A DNA stretch of 64,000 nt, from NCBI GenBank assembly GCA_963932145.1, contig OZ010581.1, positions 81,150,641 through 81,214,640 on the forward strand, written 5' to 3'. Below are positions 57,497 through 64,000 of this stretch, piece by piece. Below the pieces are notes generated by a model, which worked only from the letters and a program-made list of their open reading frames with translations, made no database searches and was not told the origin of the DNA. The DNA is from Acanthosepion lycidas (lineage: Eukaryota; Mollusca; Cephalopoda; Sepiida; Sepiidae). Position numbers and translations under genes: made by a program. Every line of letters starts with the position of its first letter. The first letter of the stretch is position 1.

Positions 57497-57862
57497 TACA
57501 GGGTCCCCCCCACCAAAAAAATTGACATCATTTTGTAATCTAATATCATAGCCAATTTTCGTTCAAATAATCAAATTTTAGCTAAAGTTGACTGTGCAGA
57601 GAATCTACCAGGAAGATGGATACTGACAAAGTGCTGTTGAAAATGTCCACAGGCTTCACCTTATTTGGCACATTTTATTTTTTTTCTGTGATGCTATGTG
57701 AAAGGATAGGTCTATATCCCATCTCTTCCTACAAGCCAAGAGGAACTTAAGCAGAAAGTCAGTAAGACGCTGGAGAATGAGCAAGATATGCTACAATGTG
57801 TTTGGCCGGAGCTGGACTACCGACTTGAGGTTCCGAATCAATCGCCAGGTTAAGCAAAAACT
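57497..57862 (+). pseudogene. DDE transposase C-terminal remnant, internally deleted
   Basis: After a terminus-like tacagggtccccccc at about 57499, the plus strand gives PYLAHFIFFL*CYVKG, VYIPSLPTSQEELKQKVSKT and DMLQCVWPELDYRLEV in near-continuous frame. The pattern WGYVK..VY.PPLPTS.EELK.....D.L..VW.ELDYRLDV is the C-terminal block of a Tc1/mariner-superfamily lineage. A terminus so close to the C-terminal block implies loss of most of the coding region. Confidence 0.75.
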
Positions 57863-57867
57863 CAGGG

Positions 57868-58660
57868 TTACTGAGGTAATCCGCTGCTGACGCAACCGAG
57901 TCCAGAAGCTTCTGTGACTTTTCGTGCTGCTGCCACTGTTGCTAACTCTGTTGATGCCGCTTCACTTGTCGCCATTGTTGCTGCTGTTGTTCCTTCGTTG
58001 GCTGTTTCTGACGCTGCGATTGCTCCTTCGACAACTGCTTTTGCTGTTTCTGCCTTTTGTTTCGTGAGACAGCCTTTACTAATATGATATCCCGCTGACA
58101 AGGAAGAGTAGCCAACTATTCATTCACTGGGGCCACTGGGGTTCTGTACTAACTTTACCGCCACCACTGCTTCTTTGTGTGCAGCTGGTTTCGGTGCTTG
58201 TGGTGCAGCTGGAGTTGCTGGTGTTGGTGCCGGGTTATTCCTGGGCCAGATATTTGACAAGTGTCCCGTGGCACCACAGAACCAGCAGTGCGGATGGCAA
58301 CCCTCCAATATTACCAGACTGTTCCGGCTTCGAAAATACAGTATGTCAAGGAGGTTCATAAAATCCTTGGGGGAGTCATTGTGATCAGAAGGACATATTC
58401 GTCAGTCGTAATGCCCGCCTTACTTTTTCTTTTTTTTGCTGAAACATCCCTGACTTGTCCAAAACGGCAGAAGACTCCTAGTTGCTACTCTGTGCGATCT
58501 GTGGGTACCCCACGTAGTGTCACCCTGGTTTTCCAGGTGCCCATGTATTCAGTTTGCAGTACGTTGCATGTAAAATTTGTGGCTTCTTCGTTTGCCAGCA
58601 GGATGTCCTCATGGAATTTGAGCACCTGACGAAGAGCCTCCTCTACGGTGTCCTAGCTGA
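57868..58660 (-). pseudogene. gag-like zinc-knuckle protein remnant
   Basis: Minus frames give FRSRNSLVILEGCHPHCWFC, GATGHLSNIWPRNNPAPTP, an Ala/Pro-rich linker (PATPAAPQAPKPAAHKEA), then GYHISKGCLTKQKAETAKA and an Ala/Thr-rich tail. CWFCGATGHLSNIW is a CX2CX4HX4C knuckle whose last Cys reads Trp. Upstream, broken frames include SAVLDKSGMFQ-like sequence. Gag of a LINE or DIRS/LTR element is the likeliest origin; a host CCHC protein pseudogene cannot be excluded. The overlapping plus frames are shadows. Confidence 0.6.
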
Positions 58661-60325
58661 CACCAATGAGCCGCCAGTCGTTAACAGGGAAATAATCCTT
58701 GTGGTAACGGCCTCCAGGGCATAAGGGATTATCAAAAATTAATTTTCGTTAATGTACGGAGCATACTTCTCCTTCTCGTGGTCTTCAAGGCTCATTTTCT
58801 TCGGCCTGTTAGAGGCCCATACCAATATAGTGGAGGAGTTCCGGAGCCAGCACACACAACAACAACAATGAGTCCAAGACACCCAAAAAACAGCGAGAGT
58901 GACAAATATAATAAGGGATAATTCGTGAACAAAAATGTGACATTTAATTTTTTCTTTGTCAATAAAATATAAACGAATCTAAAAAAAAATCACTATGTGG
59001 GAATGTCTTAACCTACTATGGAATAACTACAAAACATTTGCCCCTCCTTAGAATGCTACGGTTGCTTGTCCAAACTTGCTTTTCTGTGTCAACACCAATT
59101 CTTAATTCTTGAACATCTTGCCGTATTACTGTTGATTTGCCTTATTACTGTTAATTTGTCTTCCATATATTGTTTGATTGCTTTACATTATTTTTTGTCG
59201 AGTTCTTTTATTTTTCTTGTTATTGCATATTGCAAAGTTTGTCAATTTTATTATTGGACACTTCTGTCACTTATTTTGCAAACCACGATTATTATTATTA
59301 TTATTCAGTGGTTTTATATTGTCCTCCTTTGTTCACTCATGATGCCAAGCCAATCCCTTAAACTTAAGGCTACTATGTACGTTTGATGGATTTATTCGAT
59401 TAATAGAATGTTCTTTAATAGATGAACACTGTCAAATAGAACAGTTTTTGCAGACTTTTAGTATCTTGATATTTACTTTTGTTGGTTTTATTCTTTTTTT
59501 ATCTTTCCTGACCCGAACGAAGCCACCTGTTGATTGTTAGTAATATTTAGTATTTTTTTAGTAAGAGTGCAGCACGCTCAGTAAGTGACCTTTCACATCC
59601 ATCACAGCGAAATATTTGGTGAAAGCATTGAATTTTTAGGTGGGACCAAGCTAGAAATATTTGCTACTTATAGAGGTTGTTCCCAACTATTTAGCCGTAA
59701 CTCACAAGTTGCGTCTCAAGGCCCTGATTGGTCCACCCTAAATATTCAGCGTCGCATTGACATATAAATTCATAAATGACCGAGCTATTTTGTAGATAGT
59801 GCAAACAGTCCTTAGCAAACGAATTAGCGCCTTGAAACACGTATTGCACAAAATGTGCCTGGTAGTATCAGATAGGTATGAGTACCCGCTATTCGCGTCT
59901 TACGCTGACGGCACAGGGTTCGGCAATAGGTCAGCACCTCTTGGATAATACAGCATGTGCTTATAAATACAGTGGTTCGTGGTTTTCCCTTTTGGGCAAA
60001 ACACAGTCGGATAAGCACCTGTCCATGTAACAAGCAGTATATATTAAATTGCATCGACCGCCTATGTGCCGACAAAAGGAGAAATGAATTCGTTCTCTTT
60101 CTCTTTTGAGTGACTTGTCAACCTATATTTCCATTTTTAACCTTTTTAATGTTTATTCTGTTTTTGACATTCCTTCTTTGTTTCTCTCTTTTAAATATTA
60201 AATTGGATTTTAATCGTAGTTCCTTGTCTTCCTCCAGTATGTCTATTGTTCCATGATTCTCTTTATATTATACTATTCACCAACGATTCTTCTGATGTGT
60301 TACTTTTTCAAAAAAGGTAAATATA
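58661..60325. other. No gene recognised
   Basis: An ATT repeat at about 59288-59304. An 83-codon minus frame (59824-60075) is Cys/Arg-rich without a known motif. Confidence 0.45.
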
Positions 60326-60327
60326 TG

Positions 60328-60388
60328 CGGTCCGGTTTTGATCCCGGCTTGAGACAATCGGATGTCTAGCCACACTGATGAGATGTGA

Positions 60389-60398
<10 letters not shown>
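60328..60398 (+). repeat. Dispersed repeat, partner of 110-210, with hammerhead-like string
   Basis: Reads ggttttgatcccggcttgag, acaatcggatgtctagccac, then actgatgagatgtgaaac and (TA)n. CTGATGA and GAAAC are separated by only GATGT, too short for helix II; alternatively CACA and TGTG pair across the CTGATGA. Confidence 0.45.

Positions 60399-60470
<72 letters not shown>
60391..60470. repeat. (TA)n microsatellite
   Basis: About 78 bp of TA. Confidence 0.95.
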
Positions 60471-60474
<4 letters not shown>

Positions 60475-61735
60475 TTCACTTAAGAAAACATCTATTATTA
60501 TCATTATTTTCTACTAGAAATTGAGCATACGAGTGTTTTGTATACGCGCAATGTTATGATTTTTTCTGACAATAATGATTAATGTCTTCTCTCTGCTAAT
60601 GTAATAGTCGTTTGCCGTATTTAGATATAGAACTGATTGACTACCGCTGTTTTTTAGGTTACTTTTAGAAGTAACCATGAACTTCGTCTAAACCTTTGGA
60701 ATGCAGTCTTATTCAGGTTTATTCTCGTTCAAAATAATTAATTTTAGAATAAGCGTAGCGACTCATGTCACGATTTGAAAATTATAATCTAATTTAAATA
60801 ATTTATTGGTGGTACTAAATATATGCCATACTATTTAGCGCTTAAAATCCTAATAATGTATACCTTCTGGTAAAATAGTTTCTCCAAACATAATAATTAC
60901 ACAAAAATGATCACCATTATAGAGGCGAAGAGCGCCATATTCTCTTTCTGGTGATGATAATAAGCGCGGAGGCAAAGTGTAGACATTCCCAAGAAGAAAT
61001 CTGCTTTATGAATTGCCGTGTACATTTAACGACTGTGTCGTAATGACAAATTCCTTCAGTGAGTAATTTCTGACATGCCGTTAATCTCCCTTGTGGTAAT
61101 GACATTAAGTGATCGAGCAGAGAAATTGTTAACATAATATTTATAGATTCTCTCCAATTGTCTATTAAACGCTTTGAATTCTTATGTGTTCACATGGTTT
61201 CGTGAGTATGTGCGCTCTGTGTAATTTGCTTAAATAAGGTGTTGAATTTGTATATGAACAGAATTATACCCACGCCTCTTTTGGCTTTTTGAACACACAC
61301 ACATGCGTGCTTACATACATACAAACAAGCACATATATACATGTAATTTTTAAACATCTAATCGAGCTTTTAATCAGAAATTTCTTATGACTACAAACGT
61401 TATATTTAATCGGTGCACGTATTTGAGTAGACATTCTAAGCAGTAGAATTAATACATACAGTCAAGAGGCATTTTACACACTTAAATAATTATTATCTTT
61501 ATTTCGAAAGTCTTAAAAAAGAAAATATGCCTCACGACAGGTATTAAAACTGCATTGAGTATTGCTGTCCAGTAATGTACCTTAATGTTAATGTGTACCT
61601 GCTCTAAAACATTCATTAATTAAAAAGAGAACTCAGTTTTGATTGCTGTCGGAAAACAATTTCCTTTATTAAAATTTTTGAAATCTAGATAATAATTTAA
61701 CTATTTTAAAACAGGATTTCAGATTCAAACACACC
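60471..61735. other. No gene recognised
   Basis: No motif found. Confidence 0.5.
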
Positions 61736-61737
61736 TA

Positions 61738-61892
<155 letters not shown>

Positions 61893-61904
61893 GATAAAGT
61901 GGGA

Positions 61905-62055
61905 AAGAATGAAAATTGAAAATGCATTTCACCTTCGTTAAGTAGGCGTCTTCAAGTTAGAATGAAAGACAAGTATATGTGTTTTTCTTTTATTTTAAAA
62001 CCATTAATGTTTGTTTGCTGGGTTAGCATCTTCCCGCCGTAATGAAAGGAAAAAC
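61905..62055. repeat. Dispersed repeat shared with 2617-2765
   Basis: Contains gttaagtaggcgtcttcaag, ttagaatgaaagac, taatgtttgtttgctgggtt and cgccgtaatgaaa in the same order as its partner. Confidence 0.55.
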
Positions 62056-62084
62056 GGCGTGTTTATTTTTTGTTTAACTTAAAT

Positions 62085-62185
62085 CGAGCAGGTGAAGTGA
62101 GTTAACGGGAATCTCCTCAGAGTGAGCTAGTTTCGAGCCCAGCAGAGATTAGAGGCTCTAATACAAAAAAAAGGAAAAATAAACA
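62085..62185. other. Possible tRNA-type scrap
   Basis: A B-box-like tagtttcgagcccagcag is visible, but no convincing A box. Confidence 0.2.
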
Positions 62186-62437
62186 GACAGTTTCGTTCTT
62201 TCGTTCCGAACGAAAAAAAAAAACCCTCAAATATTAACGATTATAATCTGAAAAACATAGATTTGCCTTTCATTCTGACAAGAAGACACCTATGTAACGA
62301 TGGCGAAAGACGTTTTCAATGGAATTTTTTCCACTTTGTCACATTTGTCCACTTTCGATAGGACACTATATCCTATCAATACGTGTGTATTTATATATAA
62401 ATGGATACCGAGGTTAACACCAAGCGGAGACGGCGTA

Positions 62438-62548
62438 TTATATGCCTTTACGCAATCTTCAGGACATGTTTTATGCCTCAACGCAATCTTCAGGCCATGC
62501 GTTTTATGCCTCAACGCAATCATCTGGCGTTTTATACATCAGTGCAAT
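62438..62548. repeat. 32-bp minisatellite
   Basis: Units begin at 62438, 62470 and 62502, with a partial unit from 62530. Shared core tatgcctcaacgcaatcttc then aggccatg. The 98-codon frames across it are repeats of this unit. Confidence 0.85.
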
Positions 62549-62944
62549 TTTGTGTTGACTATTTATATATGCTGGCCAGTGACGCATTATGAGTAATAAG
62601 GTCTATTGAATTATCCTGACTGCTATTGGGTGGACGCTGTTATGTTTCAAATTATTCTAGAAGCTATAGAGTATAAACTAATTGAGGATCCGAATACAGT
62701 TTCTTGCAATGCTGCCTACGCCTGGTGTTTTTTCCGTGTTTCGAAATTCGAATCGGAAAAGTTATTTGATCAGTTACTACATCGGAAATATCGCTTTCAT
62801 CGAAGTGAATGCTTGTGGTGTTTTTACTTTTCTAACATGTAGATTGGTGTAGAAGTCCACGTTTATTTTTAATACTATCCATACATGTGTTAAGCTCCCC
62901 ATGTCTGTTTTTTTCAATGTAAGCTTCCCATATCTGTTTTTCAA
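62549..62944. other. No gene recognised
   Basis: A 78-codon plus frame (62606-62842) has no known motif. Confidence 0.5.
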
Positions 62945-63265
62945 TGTCCTCAAGGACACATGGCACAGTGGATAAAGGCGTTAGTTAGATCCAGTGACAG
63001 CACCCAAAGGGTGTGAGTTCAATACCTTGTTAAGGCGGAGGAGATCTTTCAGCGGGGAATTAACAGGAGATAACTGACATCCTTTAGATATGGCACGTGG
63101 AAGTAGAACAGTCTACCCCAGTGAGCGAAATAAAGGATTCAGTTCAAAATTCCAATCACCTGAAGAAGGCCGGAGCGTACTACGGCCGAAACTTTGTGAT
63201 AAACATGGCGACAAAGATGAGGACAATAGTCTGAATGATGTAAATATTGTAAGCAGTTGCTGTTT
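62945..63265 (+). mobile_element. tRNA-derived SINE with conserved body, best copy
   Basis: The A box tggcacagtgg (62957-62967) fits TRGYNNARNGG exactly, and the B box gagttcaatacc lies about 55 bp downstream. The body follows: tctaccccagtgagcgaaat, aaaggattcagttcaaaatt, ccaatcac, the hammerhead-like hairpin 63160-63192, and the tail gatgaggacaatagtctgaa. The arrangement resembles SINEs with a Ceph-type central domain. Pol III transcription from the A/B boxes would be expected for an active copy. Confidence 0.85.
63160..63192 (+). ncRNA. Hammerhead-like core in SINE body
   Basis: CTGAAGA, A, stem GGCCG, loop gagcgtacta, stem CGGCC, then GAAAC. The five-pair GC stem is perfect; one extra A separates CTGAAGA from it. 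Homologous positions at 46122-46099 (minus), 25536-25504 (minus) and 25884-25916 keep GAAAC with variable stems. Confidence 0.5.
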
Positions 63266-63440
63266 ATATGGCTTGAGGACTGAGCAAGTTTCAAGCTATT
63301 TCCTTTACTTATGACATCAGCACTTAATATTATCATTTCTTTTTTTATTAATTTGTTTAACTATGCGTTGTCAGTTATATATCTCTGGACAGTTACGAGC
63401 ATCAGTATATTCCTTTTCATTACTTTTCGTGACCATACAT

Positions 63441-64000
63441 ACAGGGTTTATCAAAAGATTTTACAAAATTTGAGAGCAGGCTCCGTACACCAAAACAATG
63501 AGAAAAGTCCATCTAAACATATGTCCGCAAGTCCTTCATTTCTGAGTTAAGTTTAAAGAAGGTTTTTCGGTAGGTAGACTAGGTTACATTTGTCATTTGT
63601 GTATATTCGTGCATAGTCTGTCCTAAAAGTTTAATATATGTATTAGTGAGTTAACTGAGAAGCGTTCCGTTTAACAATCGCAGGATATTCATATCGCGAG
63701 CAGGCAGATACGATTTTTACATATGGACGCGTGAATGGTAATGGACGCGAGGCTAAACGCCTATATCAGATTGCGTTTCCAGACCGAAGGCAGCGGAGTC
63801 ATCCAACCTTTTTTGTTGTTTATCGTCGCGTTGCTGGGACTGGATCTGTTTCAGCACAAACTATGTATCGAGGAAGTCCAAGATCCGCTCATACGACTGA
63901 CCAAGAAGACCCCTTTTTAGAAGCTGTCGGGGACGATCCAAGTACGAGCGTACGTCAGTTATTTCTAGCATGTTGTACATCTCATAGTACCGCATGGAGG
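63441..64000 (+). mobile_element. Tc1/mariner-superfamily transposon, 5' part
   Basis: An end-like tacagggtttatcaaaagat at about 63442 lies 235 bp before a transposase N-terminus. The right end lies beyond the window. Confidence 0.65.
63677..64000 (+). CDS. Transposase N-terminus, runs off window, start codon lost
   Basis: An open 108-codon frame to the window edge. It reads AGYSYREQADTIFTYGRVNG, NGREAKRLYQIAFPDRRQ, RSHPTFFVVYRRVAGTGSVS and, at the end, EAVGDDPSTSVRQLF then SHSTAWR. That is an N-terminal HTH module followed by the second helix-turn-helix (SHST-WR) of transposases of the same lineage as the C-terminal remnant at 57640. The codon where Met is expected is ATC, and an in-frame TGA lies upstream at 63656, so the start may be mutated. 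The offset 61-codon frame here is a shadow. Confidence 0.82.
   Translation, partial: MAGYSYREQADTIFTYGRVNGNGREAKRLYQIAFPDRRQRSHPTFFVVYRRVAGTGSVSAQTMYRGSPRSAHTTDQEDPFLEAVGDDPSTSVRQLFLACCTSHSTAWR

Noticed and set aside
58175-58629. Three plus-strand frames over the gag-like remnant
   Set aside because: Antisense shadows of the minus-strand zinc-knuckle sequence.
62438-62548. CRISPR-like array
   Set aside because: Units are contiguous with no unique spacers, in a eukaryotic sequence; it is a minisatellite.

Overview
The window is animal nuclear DNA, AT-rich and without an operon or recognisable host gene. Almost all identifiable content is transposable-element debris set among very long dinucleotide tracts, mostly (TA)n with CA/GT, GA/CT and GATA. 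The mix suggests a lophotrochozoan, and a cephalopod mollusc fits best: a Penelope-like element, tRNA-headed SINEs with a conserved non-tRNA body, 5S-rRNA-derived SINEs, RTE-like and other LINE 3' ends, mariner MITEs, and very abundant (TA)n. This assignment is inference, because no species-diagnostic gene is present.

Layout. 1-2.8 kb: a GATA/TA/CA microsatellite holding a collapsed Ty1/copia element (minus strand) whose integrase is joined directly to RNase H. 4.4-5.5 kb: SINE remnant, two long inverted repeats and a compound microsatellite. 6.4-11.6 kb: a nearly full-length but decayed Ty3/gypsy element (plus) with both LTRs. A 59-bp tandem repeat multiplies its primer-binding region, and a GC-rich structured insert interrupts its 3' LTR. 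11.8-14.7 kb: 5S-derived copies and a mariner transposase remnant split by an 80-bp mariner MITE. 16.7-19.1 kb: two LINE 3' fragments. 20.5-23.2 kb: a Penelope-like element (minus) with one intact 827-codon RT/GIY-YIG frame, the only long undamaged frame here.

24.4-26.9 kb: 5S/tRNA SINE, two tRNA-type SINEs in opposite orientation, and a LINE 3' end. 32.0-34.4 kb: a pogo/Tigger-like non-autonomous element, a tRNA SINE and a LINE 3' end. 36.1-38.3 kb: a long strand-asymmetric pyrimidine tract. 38.6-40.5 kb: two near-identical 102-bp mariner MITEs and a retroelement C-terminus. 42.3-43.0 kb: a second mariner-type transposase remnant. 45-49 kb: hairpins beside (TA)n, an inverted SINE pair, a LINE 3' end and a perfect 60-bp inverted repeat. 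50-55 kb: three LINE fragments, a composite 5S-tRNA SINE, and a short Penelope-type element with a hammerhead-like core. 57.4-58.7 kb: transposase and gag-like zinc-knuckle remnants. 62-64 kb: minisatellite, the best SINE copy, and a transposase reading off the end of the window.

The most interesting signal is a recurring hammerhead-ribozyme-like core, CTGA(A/T)GA - hairpin - GAAA(C/T), in several unrelated repeats. The hairpin sequence differs between families while its pairing and the flanking core are kept. All calls come from reading the sequence and translations; no alignment or structure search was run.
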